A DNA stretch of 64,000 bases, taken from Halobacillus campisalis. Its GTDB lineage: Bacteria > Bacillota > Bacilli > Bacillales > Halobacillaceae. Location of the stretch: assembly GCF_030345335.1 (NCBI RefSeq), contig NZ_JAPVRC010000002.1, positions 248,001 to 312,000 of the forward strand. The letters run 5' to 3'. Of the stretch, positions 52,289 to 61,087 are shown one piece after another. The notes beneath the pieces were generated by a model. That model saw only the letters and a list, made by a program, of their open reading frames with translations. It did not search any database and was not told the origin of the DNA. Position 1 is the stretch's first letter, and every line of letters begins with the position of its first letter. The position numbers were made by a program, and so were the translations under genes.

Positions 52289-53166
52289 GTGGGAAACCTC
52301 CAACTTTACCTGTTCCTACGAAAGTTTGGCGGCCCTCCGATCTGTCAGAAGCCTGGGAGGTAAAAAGGCAGTATGGCACTGAGGCCCGTTATATAACAGG
52401 TGGGACTTTGATTCAACTTCAAAGGGAGCAAGGAACGCCGCTGGCTAAGCATTTAATCAGTTTAGATAAAATCAATGTATTGGAAGGTTTTGATCATTTA
52501 GAGGATGAAGGACAATTCAAGCTGCGGATAGGAGCTTTAACCACTTTGTCCGACTGTCACCGTAATGTATTCATTGAAGAATATTGGCCGATTCTGGCAG
52601 AGGCAATCAGGCATGTCGCTTCTCCAGCTGTTAGGAATCGAGCAACAATTGGAGGCAATGTCTGTTATCAAGTAGGGGATGTTATACCAGCGTTAATGGT
52701 TTTGGAAGCGGAAGCAGTTTCATTTGATGGCACTACTTATCTCAGCAATGATATAGCAACGTACATACAATTAATAAACGGGGAGGATCATCCGATTCTC
52801 GCGTCCATATCTTTACCTGAACCGCCTGTATCTGCACAAGTCCTCTCTTTTTTTAAAAAGGTGGGGCGCAGGGAAGCTTTTATCCCTTCAATAGTAACAG
52901 TGGCTTGTCAAGGATGTATCAATGAGTCGGGGGAAGTGGAATATATTCGATTAGCTGCCGGAGGAGGGACCGCTTCTCCCAAACGTCTATACGAGTGTGA
53001 ACGTTTCGTACAAAATAAAGTGTTAATCGAAGAGGATCTTGGACGCTTATATGAAATGGTTCTGCAGGAGTACGTTCCAGCAAGCGACCCATTCACCACA
53101 GCTGATTATCGTAAAACTGTAGCGGCGAACGTGATTGTCTCCGAGTTTGAGAAGCTTATCCAATGA
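52261..53166 (+). CDS. pucC: Molybdenum hydroxylase FAD subunit (PucC-like)
   Basis: A 301-residue protein of the CoxM/PucC type. FAD-binding signs are ITGGTLIQLQREQG near the N-terminus and SPAVRNRATIGGNVCYQ around 120-136. The C-terminal CO-dehydrogenase flavoprotein domain contains FFKKVGRREAFIPS and AAGGGTASPKRL. It carries electrons from the Fe-S subunit to NAD or another acceptor. It overlaps pucB by 28 bases behind GAGGAGGATT. It forms a three-subunit enzyme with the next two genes. Confidence 0.92.
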   Translation: MVNEHEPLMSGKPPTLPVPTKVWRPSDLSEAWEVKRQYGTEARYITGGTLIQLQREQGTPLAKHLISLDKINVLEGFDHLEDEGQFKLRIGALTTLSDCHRNVFIEEYWPILAEAIRHVASPAVRNRATIGGNVCYQVGDVIPALMVLEAEAVSFDGTTYLSNDIATYIQLINGEDHPILASISLPEPPVSAQVLSFFKKVGRREAFIPSIVTVACQGCINESGEVEYIRLAAGGGTASPKRLYECERFVQNKVLIEEDLGRLYEMVLQEYVPASDPFTTADYRKTVAANVIVSEFEKLIQ

Positions 53167-53208
53167 AGGTGCAGATTACCGCCTTTATAAAAGAAGGGAG
53201 AATGTATC

Positions 53209-55500
53209 GTGCAGCAGATGAAAGCATCTGAGAAAAGAAACAGGAAGCGGCCGGATGGGCCAGATAAAGTTACAGGCCGGTTGAATTACTTAACCGATCT
53301 TCATTTCCCGAATATGCTCTATGGAAAAATAAAACGGAGCGCTTATCCGCATGCCAGAATCCTCTCTATTTATACGGAAGAAGCGGAACAACTACCTGGA
53401 GTTCGTGCGGTAGTCACTTTTAAAGATGTTCCGGGTCTGAATGCTTTTGGCATCGTGACTCCTGATCAGCCGGTACTTTGTGAAGACACCGTCCGCTACG
53501 TGGGAGATGCTGTCGCTGCTGTTGCCGCTGATACGAAAGAAATTGCGGAGCATGCTTGCTCCTTGATTGCAGTAGAGTACGACCCCCTGCCGGTAGTAGA
53601 TGATCCGGCTAAAGCACTAGATGCTGGAACACCACAGCTTCATCCCGATGGTAATCTTCTTCATAAGGCACACTTTTATAAAGGGGATGTTGATGATGCC
53701 TTTTATAAATGTACAGAAATAATAGAAGAAACGTATCAAGTTCCACGGCAGATGCACACCTATATGGAAACAGAAGGTGGTGTGATTGTGCCGGAACCTG
53801 ATGGTACGCTTACTGTTTATGTAGGGACGCAGCACGGTTACAAAGACCGTTTCCAATTATCGAGAATCTTGAACTTGCAGGAGGAGAAGATTCGTATCGT
53901 CTCTAGTCCCATGGGCGGCTCTTTCGGTGGAAAAGATGAATTGAACATTCAGCCATATGGAGCATTGTTAGCCCTTGCTTCAGGGCGGCCGGTAAAAATC
54001 CATCAGACTAGACAGGAATCTGTGATTTCTGGACTGAAGCGCCATCCGATGCGCATTACGATGAAAACGGGAGTAGCCGCTGATGGGAAGATTATTGCTC
54101 ATAGGGTCGACATACTTGCAGATACAGGTGCTTATTCTACGCTTGGTCCGGCCATTCTTGAATTTGCAGTGGAACACTCGACAGGGCCTTACGTCATCCC
54201 GAATGTGAAAACGGAGGGTGTGTCTGTTTTTACGAATAATGGGGTAGCCGGAGAGTTCCGCGGGTTCGGCGGTAATCAAGTCACTTTTGCTTTAGAAGGA
54301 CAAATGGATCGGCTGGCGGATAGATTAGACGTTGATCCGCTTGAATTTCGCAGGCTTAACCTTCGGAAAAGAGACGAAATCGGACCGATTGGACAACGGA
54401 TAGCCCCTACAGATGGAGCGTATCAAGTACTTCAATCCATTAAAGATCACCGACAGTTGAAAATAAAAGAGGAAAATGAGATGCCGGACAAGTGGAAGGT
54501 GCGTGGAATTGGTACAGCTATCACGATGCATGGCGGAGGGCTCGGATATGGACGTTTAGACCCTGCAGGAGGAAGACTCTGTTTAAAAGAAAATGGGAAA
54601 ATCGAAGCGGCTTTCGGATTTGAAGAAGCCGGCCAGGGAATTTTAGGAGTGATTGAGACGATTGTAACTGAAGAGCTGGGATGTTCAGTATCAGATCTAT
54701 CGGTTGTGATCGGTGACACGTCCCTTGTGCCTTCTTCAGGATCGACGACGGCTTCACGAGGAACGAGCATGGTCTGGCATGCTCTGCAGAAGATGAATAA
54801 ACCTTTTCGTAAGCTGCTGATAGAAAAAGGAGAAGCTTTAACGGGTGTAGAAGCCCATCGATTGCAGACAGGTAAAATCGGTCTCTTTGTAACGGCTGAT
54901 GATGGAGAAGAAATTCCCATCATCACCTATGAAGAATTAGCTCAGCAAAGCACAGAAGAAGAGATGACCATATCCACGAACTTTGATTTTCCCACCACCC
55001 CCGATCCAATTGATTCTGGTCACTTTTTATATACGTTTGGAGCGGTTCTGGCTCAGGTGGAAGTCGATCTGTTAACTGGAAAGGTAAAAGTGATCGATCT
55101 TGATCAAGCGATTGCAGCGGGACCAGTTGTCAACTACCTCGGGTACAAGGGTCAAATTGAAGGGGGAGGCGTCATGTCTCTCGGTTATACACTGCTGGAA
55201 GATGCTTTGATGTCAGAAGGAGAGTATATGACCCAGAACTTAGATGCTTATCTGATCCCCGGCATCGGTGACGTTCCTTTTACTATGAAAGTAGAGGCAA
55301 TCGAAACATTGCAAGAAGACGATTCTTATGGTCCTCGCGGTGTCGGGGAAATCGGCAGTGTAGCAGTAGCGCCAGCTATAGCCAAAGCGATTCAAGAAGC
55401 TGTCGGTTACTGGGTACGCAGTCTTCCCGTATCTTCAGAGGAGGTTTTAGCGGAAGTAAGTAAGAGGAGGGTCAATCCATGGACAAAAGCGATGCAGTAA
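53209..55500 (+). CDS. pucD: Molybdenum hydroxylase large subunit (PucD-like)
   Basis: A 763-residue catalytic subunit of the xanthine dehydrogenase family. The N-terminal aldehyde-oxidase a/b hammerhead domain (about 15-125) is followed by cofactor-binding segments GTQHGYKDRFQL, PMGGSFGGKDE, GVAGEFRGFGGNQ and GSTTASRGT. The catalytic Glu lies in GPRGVGEIGS near the C-terminus. GTG follows GAAGGGAGAATGTATC. It hydroxylates an aromatic heterocycle or aldehyde. Purines are the substrate of the B. subtilis homolog, but the downstream genes here suggest another or wider substrate. Confidence 0.93.
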   Translation: MQQMKASEKRNRKRPDGPDKVTGRLNYLTDLHFPNMLYGKIKRSAYPHARILSIYTEEAEQLPGVRAVVTFKDVPGLNAFGIVTPDQPVLCEDTVRYVGDAVAAVAADTKEIAEHACSLIAVEYDPLPVVDDPAKALDAGTPQLHPDGNLLHKAHFYKGDVDDAFYKCTEIIEETYQVPRQMHTYMETEGGVIVPEPDGTLTVYVGTQHGYKDRFQLSRILNLQEEKIRIVSSPMGGSFGGKDELNIQPYGALLALASGRPVKIHQTRQESVISGLKRHPMRITMKTGVAADGKIIAHRVDILADTGAYSTLGPAILEFAVEHSTGPYVIPNVKTEGVSVFTNNGVAGEFRGFGGNQVTFALEGQMDRLADRLDVDPLEFRRLNLRKRDEIGPIGQRIAPTDGAYQVLQSIKDHRQLKIKEENEMPDKWKVRGIGTAITMHGGGLGYGRLDPAGGRLCLKENGKIEAAFGFEEAGQGILGVIETIVTEELGCSVSDLSVVIGDTSLVPSSGSTTASRGTSMVWHALQKMNKPFRKLLIEKGEALTGVEAHRLQTGKIGLFVTADDGEEIPIITYEELAQQSTEEEMTISTNFDFPTTPDPIDSGHFLYTFGAVLAQVEVDLLTGKVKVIDLDQAIAAGPVVNYLGYKGQIEGGGVMSLGYTLLEDALMSEGEYMTQNLDAYLIPGIGDVPFTMKVEAIETLQEDDSYGPRGVGEIGSVAVAPAIAKAIQEAVGYWVRSLPVSSEEVLAEVSKRRVNPWTKAMQ

Positions 55501-55997
55501 ATGTGCAAACAGAAAATGTACCGGTCATCGACCTGAATCTTACAATCAATGAAAATCCGGTGAAATTGCAGGTGGAGCCGACTGCGAGGTTAGTCGATAT
55601 CCTGAGGGATGAATTGCAGCTGACAGGTACTAAAATTTCCTGTGGAATCGGCCGCTGCGGCGCATGCTCCGTCATGATTGATGGACAGCTTGTCAACGCG
55701 TGCCTCACGATGGCTTACCAGGCAGATCAAACGTCAATTACGACGATCGAAGGAGTCAGCAGGGACCAGGAGATTGATCCGATTCAAAAAGCATTTTTGG
55801 AAGAGGGAGGATTCCAATGTGGATATTGTACGCCAGGCATGGTCATGGCGGTGAAAGTTCTATTAGAAGAAGTGCCTGTCCCAACAGAAGAGGACATCAA
55901 AATGGCGTTATCCGGAAATCTTTGTCGATGTACCGGGTATGGCGGCATCATCCGTGCTGTTCAGAGAATGGCAGCAGAAAACAGTGAGGTACGTTAG
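55479..55997 (+). CDS. pucE: Molybdenum hydroxylase 2Fe-2S subunit (PucE-like)
   Basis: A 172-residue iron-sulfur protein. A plant-ferredoxin-type cluster site is ISCGIGRCGACSVMIDGQLVNAC. The second, helical cluster site is FQCGYCTPGMVMA and LCRCTGYGGI. An N-terminal extension of about 18 residues precedes the ferredoxin domain. It passes electrons from the molybdenum site to FAD. It overlaps pucD by 22 bases behind AGGAGGG. The next gene follows after 175 bases with no obvious terminator. Confidence 0.95.
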   Translation: MDKSDAVNVQTENVPVIDLNLTINENPVKLQVEPTARLVDILRDELQLTGTKISCGIGRCGACSVMIDGQLVNACLTMAYQADQTSITTIEGVSRDQEIDPIQKAFLEEGGFQCGYCTPGMVMAVKVLLEEVPVPTEEDIKMALSGNLCRCTGYGGIIRAVQRMAAENSEVR

Positions 55998-56172
55998 TAA
56001 GACTCATCTTTTTTGTTAATTTTTCATCGGAAATGACAGGGCGCTGGGGCGCGACGATTCTCCTGCGTATACCTTTTATAAGCTGACATTGCACTAATTT
56101 TCGTCGAATTAAAGCAAACGTATATCACCAAAAGACTGAATATTTTGAAAAAAAGTTAAGGAGGGAAATGAA

Positions 56173-56997
56173 ATGATCAATGAAAGGTACTCTGGAAAAG
56201 CTTTCAATGAAAAGTTCTTAGCTCGGCTCACGTCCAAACAAGTGAAAGAGATGGACAAGGAAGATGCACTCGTTGTACTGCCCATTGGCGCTATAGAGCA
56301 GCATGGACCTCACATGCCGGTGTATACAGATGCGCTTATCGGGGAAGGGCTGCTGGCTCAGACATTCGAACATTTCACCAATGAGCACAATATTTGGATG
56401 CTCCCCCCGCTGCCTTATGGAAAGAGTACAGAGCACCTCGGTATGGCAGGGACAATGACGTTGTCAGCTTCTACTTTACAGGCCGTTGTCAGTGATATTG
56501 CTGAGAGTGTCAAAGAAAGCGGGTTTCGCCGCCTTGTCCTTTTTAACTCTCACGGAGGCAATCACGACTTGTTGAATATGGTATCACGTGAAATCAGGAT
56601 CCAGACAGGGCTAATGGTGTTTCGACTGAATTCTTCAGAGGGTCATGGATTAGATGGCATCGTATCTGAAAAAGAACAGAAATTCGGAATTCATGGCGGG
56701 GAAGTAGAAACTTCGATGGTACTCGATTTTAAGCCCGGCTGGGTAGATATGAAGCGGAGTCCGATTGATTTTGTTGAACTTCCCGAAGATAATCAACACT
56801 TGTATTTAAAAGGAGGCTGTTATTTCGCCTGGGTCATGGATGATATTTCTTATACTGGGATGGCTGGAGACGCGACTAAGGCCACTAGGGAAAAAGGAGT
56901 AAAAATCAATGCCAGAACAAGTGAGTTTCTTGCAGAAGTTTTTCAAGAAATGAGCCGTTTTGAAATCGAGGACCTAAAAAAACAAGCGGTGAGATGA
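56173..56997 (+). CDS. Creatininase-family amidohydrolase
   Basis: A 274-residue protein of the creatininase superfamily. LPIGAIEQHGPHMPVYTDALIGEGL carries the metal-binding Glu, His and Asp. NSHGGNHDLL and IHGGEVETSMVL give further His and Glu ligands. Members hydrolyse cyclic or linear amides: creatinine, formylaminopyrimidines (ArfB), or mycofactocin precursors. A ring-opening or deformylating step in heterocycle breakdown is a natural reading. AAGGAGGGAAATGAA precedes the ATG. It overlaps the stop-proximal region of the ABC ATPase frame only nominally. Confidence 0.88.
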   Translation: MINERYSGKAFNEKFLARLTSKQVKEMDKEDALVVLPIGAIEQHGPHMPVYTDALIGEGLLAQTFEHFTNEHNIWMLPPLPYGKSTEHLGMAGTMTLSASTLQAVVSDIAESVKESGFRRLVLFNSHGGNHDLLNMVSREIRIQTGLMVFRLNSSEGHGLDGIVSEKEQKFGIHGGEVETSMVLDFKPGWVDMKRSPIDFVELPEDNQHLYLKGGCYFAWVMDDISYTGMAGDATKATREKGVKINARTSEFLAEVFQEMSRFEIEDLKKQAVR

Positions 56998-57008
56998 GGA
57001 GTGAACAT

Positions 57009-57815
57009 ATGAAAACAGCTCAATCGTTAGTGCAAGAAAGACAGCCGGAAGAAATGGAGAAGACGCCGATTGTTTCCATGCATCAAGTCGGTAAGGTGTT
57101 TCCAAATGGGTACACAGCTGTAGAGAATGTCAACACGTCAATAAAAGAAGGTGAGTTCGTATCCTTTGTCGGACCGTCCGGCTGTGGAAAGTCGACGATT
57201 TTTAAAATGATTTCCGGTTTGATCTCTCCTTCTGAAGGAGAGTTGGAAATATTAGGGGAATCCGGGAGTGATCAGCAACAGCAGAGTAATGATGTTGGGT
57301 TCGTATTTCAGGATTCCACTTTATTACCGTGGCGTTCGGTAATAAAAAATGTCATGCTGCCTCTCGAATTTCAGAATCTATCGAAGGCGGAAATGAAAGA
57401 GCAGGCTGAGGAAGTGCTCGAACTGGTTGGGTTGAAGGATTATGCGGAAGCACTGCCGCGTCAGTTATCCGGCGGGATGAGGATGAGGGTATCCATTGCC
57501 CGGGCGCTCGTTGCTAAGCCAAAGCTGCTATTGATGGACGAACCGTTTGGCGCTCTTGATGAAATTACTAGGCAAAGTTTACAAAGTGAGCTGCTCAGAA
57601 TATGGGAGTCCCAGAAAATGACGGTACTATTCATTACCCATAATGTGTTCGAAGCTGTGTATTTATCAACGAGGGTAGCAGTTATGACCCCTGGCCCTGG
57701 TAAGATCGCGTCGTCCGTAGATATACCGATGCCCTTTCCCCGTACAGATAAGGTGAGGACTTCTCACCAATTCAGCGACATCGTCGGTAAAGTCTCCCAG
57801 AATTTAAAATTTTGA
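57009..57815 (+). CDS. ABC transporter ATP-binding protein, NitT/TauT type
   Basis: The start is ATG 57009, eight bases behind GAGGAG; a five-codon longer frame begins inside the ribosome site. 268 residues. Walker A GPSGCGKST, Q-loop VFQDSTLLPWRS, signature LSGGMRMRVSIARALV, Walker B LLLMDEPFGALDE and the switch ITHNVFEA are typical of SsuB/TauB/ThiZ-like importers. It works with the permease at 59186 and the binding protein at 60068. Confidence 0.93.
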   Translation: MKTAQSLVQERQPEEMEKTPIVSMHQVGKVFPNGYTAVENVNTSIKEGEFVSFVGPSGCGKSTIFKMISGLISPSEGELEILGESGSDQQQQSNDVGFVFQDSTLLPWRSVIKNVMLPLEFQNLSKAEMKEQAEEVLELVGLKDYAEALPRQLSGGMRMRVSIARALVAKPKLLLMDEPFGALDEITRQSLQSELLRIWESQKMTVLFITHNVFEAVYLSTRVAVMTPGPGKIASSVDIPMPFPRTDKVRTSHQFSDIVGKVSQNLKF

Positions 57816-57829
57816 CAGGAGTGGTGAAG

Positions 57830-59164
57830 ATGTGGAAACAGGAATTAGAAGATGTATTAGGCGAAGGAAAGGTCATTTTCAAAGAGAGTGACGTCGCTCG
57901 TTTATCGAAGGATTGCTACTGGTTCTCTCCCGTTCTTTATGAGGAGCTGAAGGATAAAGTCGCAGATTGCGCCGTACTTCCTGAAACGATTGAGCAATTA
58001 AGGACGATCGTTGCGATTGCTGTCAAACATCGGATCCCTTTGACTCCAAGGGGAGCAGGGACTGGGAATTATGGTCAGGGAGTTCCGTTAAACGGAGGGA
58101 TCATCCTTGATTTGACGAAGCTGAACCAAATCAATGGAATCAGTGCCAATGAGGTCTCGGTCCAGGCCGGCGCAAGAATAGGGAAATTAGAGAAAACATT
58201 GAGGAAAGAAGGAAAAGAGCTTCATATTTATCCCAGCACCTTTCTGACATCGACAGTCGGTGGTTTCCTGTGCGGAGGTTCTGGAGGAATCGGTTCCATT
58301 CGCTGGGGGAATTTATGGGATGGAAACGTACTTGCAGTTACGATTATGACCGTGGAAGAAAGTCCAAAACTGTTGACTTTTAAAGGCGAGAAAGTGGTCG
58401 ACTACATCCATAATTACGGAACCTCGGGCATCCTTGTCGAGGCTGTGCTTCCGATTGAGGCAAAAACCGAATGGTCCCAGCACATTGCTTTCTTTGACGA
58501 TTTCAAAGATGCCGTGCGATTCAGTGAAAAGCTGGCCACTGAAGAACGTATCGTAAAAAGGCTGTTATCGGTATGTGAGTGGCCGATTCCTGAGCATTTC
58601 CATTCTTTGAAAAAAGTCGTGCGGGAAGGTAAATCGATGGTCATGCTGGAAGTAGACGAATCATTCGATGATGAACTCCGGGAATGGGCAGAAGCTTATG
58701 GAGGGGATTTAGGGTTTACGATTCCTTCAAGCAAGTACCAAAAAGGGATGAAGGTTTCAGATTACACGTGGAACCATGCGACATTATGGGCTCAAAAACA
58801 CGGTGAGAATATGACCTATCTACAAGCACGTTTTGAAACAGAACGCATTTTTGAACAGATGGACGCGATTCGTTCGAAGTTCGGTCTTGAGATCCAGTTC
58901 CATTTCGAGTTTATTAAAATCGACGGAGTCATCACCCCTGCGTCCCTGCCTGTCGTCCTTTATAAATCGAAGGAAAGGTTGTATGAAATCATCGACTACT
59001 GTGAAAGCATCGGTGTTGTCATCAATGATCCGCACACGTATCTGTTAGGATTCGGCGGTTACAATTTAAGGATGGAAGAAATCGAGAAGAAGAAGAAAGT
59101 CAACGACCCATATAATCTGTTGAATCAAGGCAAGATCCCTACTATAGCAGGCCAGGCGAATTAA
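57830..59164 (+). CDS. FAD-linked oxidase (VAO/GlcD-like)
   Basis: The start is ATG 57830, after GGAG; a TTG at 57812 overlaps the upstream stop. 444 residues. The FAD_binding_4 domain has LTPRGAGTGNYGQGVPLNGGIILDL and YPSTFLTSTVGGFLCGGSGGIGS. The C-terminus lacks the HHHGVG loop of AGPS-like enzymes, and ends near NDPYNLLNQGKIP. It lies between the ABC ATPase and permease genes, an unusual place for an enzyme. It may oxidise an intermediate of the imported compound. Confidence 0.85.
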   Translation: MWKQELEDVLGEGKVIFKESDVARLSKDCYWFSPVLYEELKDKVADCAVLPETIEQLRTIVAIAVKHRIPLTPRGAGTGNYGQGVPLNGGIILDLTKLNQINGISANEVSVQAGARIGKLEKTLRKEGKELHIYPSTFLTSTVGGFLCGGSGGIGSIRWGNLWDGNVLAVTIMTVEESPKLLTFKGEKVVDYIHNYGTSGILVEAVLPIEAKTEWSQHIAFFDDFKDAVRFSEKLATEERIVKRLLSVCEWPIPEHFHSLKKVVREGKSMVMLEVDESFDDELREWAEAYGGDLGFTIPSSKYQKGMKVSDYTWNHATLWAQKHGENMTYLQARFETERIFEQMDAIRSKFGLEIQFHFEFIKIDGVITPASLPVVLYKSKERLYEIIDYCESIGVVINDPHTYLLGFGGYNLRMEEIEKKKKVNDPYNLLNQGKIPTIAGQAN

Positions 59165-59185
59165 ATGACTAAGGGAGGCGTGAAA

Positions 59186-60052
59186 ATGGAGCATACATCT
59201 GACAATCTTCACGTAAAAGAGAGACTGGAAGATCATTCGAAAGAGCGAGAAGCTGCTGCGAAGAGAAGAAGGAACATTATGAATAATTGGGTGCCGCCTA
59301 TGATCACTTTTGTGGTATTTCTATCTCTGTGGCAGTTCGGAACGCAATGGTTTCAAATTCCTGCTTACATACTGCCGACACCTACTGATATTATAGCGGC
59401 TTCCATACAAAATTCAGACAGACTGCTGGCCTCTGCCACTACTACGATTCTGGAATCTGTCATCGGCTTCGTGTTCAGCGTCGTCATCGGCGTCGGAGCA
59501 GCAGTGATCATGGCCAGCTCAAAAATTTTGGAGCGAAGCCTGTATCCATATGCTATTTTATTGCAAACGATCCCGATTGTGGCTATTGCCCCAATCATCG
59601 TCATTTGGTTCGGCTCAGGAATGAACGCGATCGTCATCATCGCGTTTACAATCGGTTTTTTCCCGATGCTTTCTAATACCCTGATCGGATTGAATGCGAC
59701 AGATCGAGGAATGATTAATCTCATGCAGCTCTATAAAGCGTCGAAGTGGGAAATCATGTGGAAAGTCCGTCTTCCTGCCGCACTTCCTTATATCATCGCT
59801 GGTTTGAAAATATCCTGTACGCTGGCGATTATCGGGGCAATTGTCGGAGAATACATCGCTGGAATCGGCGGGGGAGCCGGAGGGCTCGGATATGCGATTA
59901 CTGTGGCATCGACTACGATGGAAATCCCCTATTTATTTGCCTGCGGGATTGCAGCTTCATTTTTAGGAATTGCATTTTTTCTACTCGTCAGCTTATTGTC
60001 GAAAGTACTTTTAGGATCATGGCATGAATCGGAAATGAATGTAGAAAATTAA
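59186..60052 (+). CDS. ABC transporter permease, NitT/TauT type
   Basis: The start is ATG 59186, seven bases behind GGGAGG; the ATG at 59165 precedes the ribosome site. 288 residues. Six helices; the EAA loop is around LMQLYKASKWEIMWKVRLPAALPYIIAGLKIS. A GEYIAGIGGGAGGLGY segment is typical of SsuC/TauC/ThiX permeases. The N-terminal 40 residues are charged and cytoplasmic. Confidence 0.92.
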   Translation: MEHTSDNLHVKERLEDHSKEREAAAKRRRNIMNNWVPPMITFVVFLSLWQFGTQWFQIPAYILPTPTDIIAASIQNSDRLLASATTTILESVIGFVFSVVIGVGAAVIMASSKILERSLYPYAILLQTIPIVAIAPIIVIWFGSGMNAIVIIAFTIGFFPMLSNTLIGLNATDRGMINLMQLYKASKWEIMWKVRLPAALPYIIAGLKISCTLAIIGAIVGEYIAGIGGGAGGLGYAITVASTTMEIPYLFACGIAASFLGIAFFLLVSLLSKVLLGSWHESEMNVEN

Positions 60053-60067
60053 AAAAGGGGTTCTATT

Positions 60068-61084
60068 ATGAAAAATTCTTTGTTATATAAACGGCTGCTT
60101 TCTGTTGCGTTTTTACTTTTAGTTTTAGCTGCTTGTGCAGATGCAAGCTCAAGTGAGGGAGACGAAGGATCATCAGATGAGGATGGGGGCGAGCTTCAGG
60201 AATCTAAGCTCATCACGAACTGGTTCGCTCAACCTGAGCATGGAGGGAATTACGCAGCTTTAGAGCAAGGGATGTATGAAGACGAAGGACTCGATATGGA
60301 AATTGAACCAGGCGGGCCACAAGTATCGACAACCCAAATGGTCGCTGCCGGCGAAGCTGATTTTGGGTACACCCAGGGAGAAGATATTCTCAATGCGAGA
60401 AACAAGGGGATTCCATTAGTAGCCATCGGGGCGATTTTTCAGGAAAGTCCTTACGTATTCATCTCACACGCTGATGCGGGCGTGGAAGATTTTGAAGATT
60501 TGAGTGGGAAAACAGTAATTACGGCACCTGGCGTCGGGTACTGGGAATACATTAAAGAAGATTATGATCTAGAAGGGGTAAAAGAAATATCCTATACAGG
60601 AGAATTGTCTAAGTTTATTGACAATCCAGATGCAGTGACACAAGGCTACGTGACATCTGAACCCCATGTTTTAGAGAAAGAAGGGGTGGAAACAAATGCT
60701 CTGCCTATCCACGATTCTGGCTTCCAGCCGTATTCCAATGTCATTTTCACTACGGAAAAAATGATTGAAGAGAACCCGGAGAAAGTCCAAGCGTTTATGG
60801 ACGCCACTCATAGTGGGTGGGAGTATTATAGAGAAAACTCTGAAGATGTCCAGTCCTTTTTACAAGAGTATAATCCTGATTTGACTGAAGAGCTTATGAC
60901 ATATGGAGCTGAGGCACAAGAGGAGCTGATCTTTGGAGGCGAGGCCGAAGAGCACGGATTCGGTTATATGTCAGAGGAGAGATGGTCCACTCTTCAGGAA
61001 CAGATGCTTGAACTTGAAATCATCACAAATGAGGAAGATCCAAGCAATTACTATACGACTGAATTTTTGTCTCTGGAGGAGTAA
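60068..61084 (+). CDS. ABC substrate-binding lipoprotein, NMT1/THI5-like
   Basis: A 338-residue lipoprotein. The signal ends LVLAACADAS with Cys23. An acidic linker is followed by an NMT1/ThiY-type binding fold: NWFAQPEHGGNYAALEQGMYEDEGLDMEIEPGG, then ADFGYTQGEDILNARN. Related proteins bind formyl-aminomethylpyrimidine, hydroxymethylpyrimidine or riboflavin precursors, or alkyl-sulfonates. The opening WFAQPEHGG is very like thiamin-pyrimidine binding proteins, which points to a pyrimidine-like ligand; this is an inference. AAAAAAGGGG precedes the ATG. Confidence 0.9.
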   Translation: MKNSLLYKRLLSVAFLLLVLAACADASSSEGDEGSSDEDGGELQESKLITNWFAQPEHGGNYAALEQGMYEDEGLDMEIEPGGPQVSTTQMVAAGEADFGYTQGEDILNARNKGIPLVAIGAIFQESPYVFISHADAGVEDFEDLSGKTVITAPGVGYWEYIKEDYDLEGVKEISYTGELSKFIDNPDAVTQGYVTSEPHVLEKEGVETNALPIHDSGFQPYSNVIFTTEKMIEENPEKVQAFMDATHSGWEYYRENSEDVQSFLQEYNPDLTEELMTYGAEAQEELIFGGEAEEHGFGYMSEERWSTLQEQMLELEIITNEEDPSNYYTTEFLSLEE

Positions 61085-61087
61085 AAA

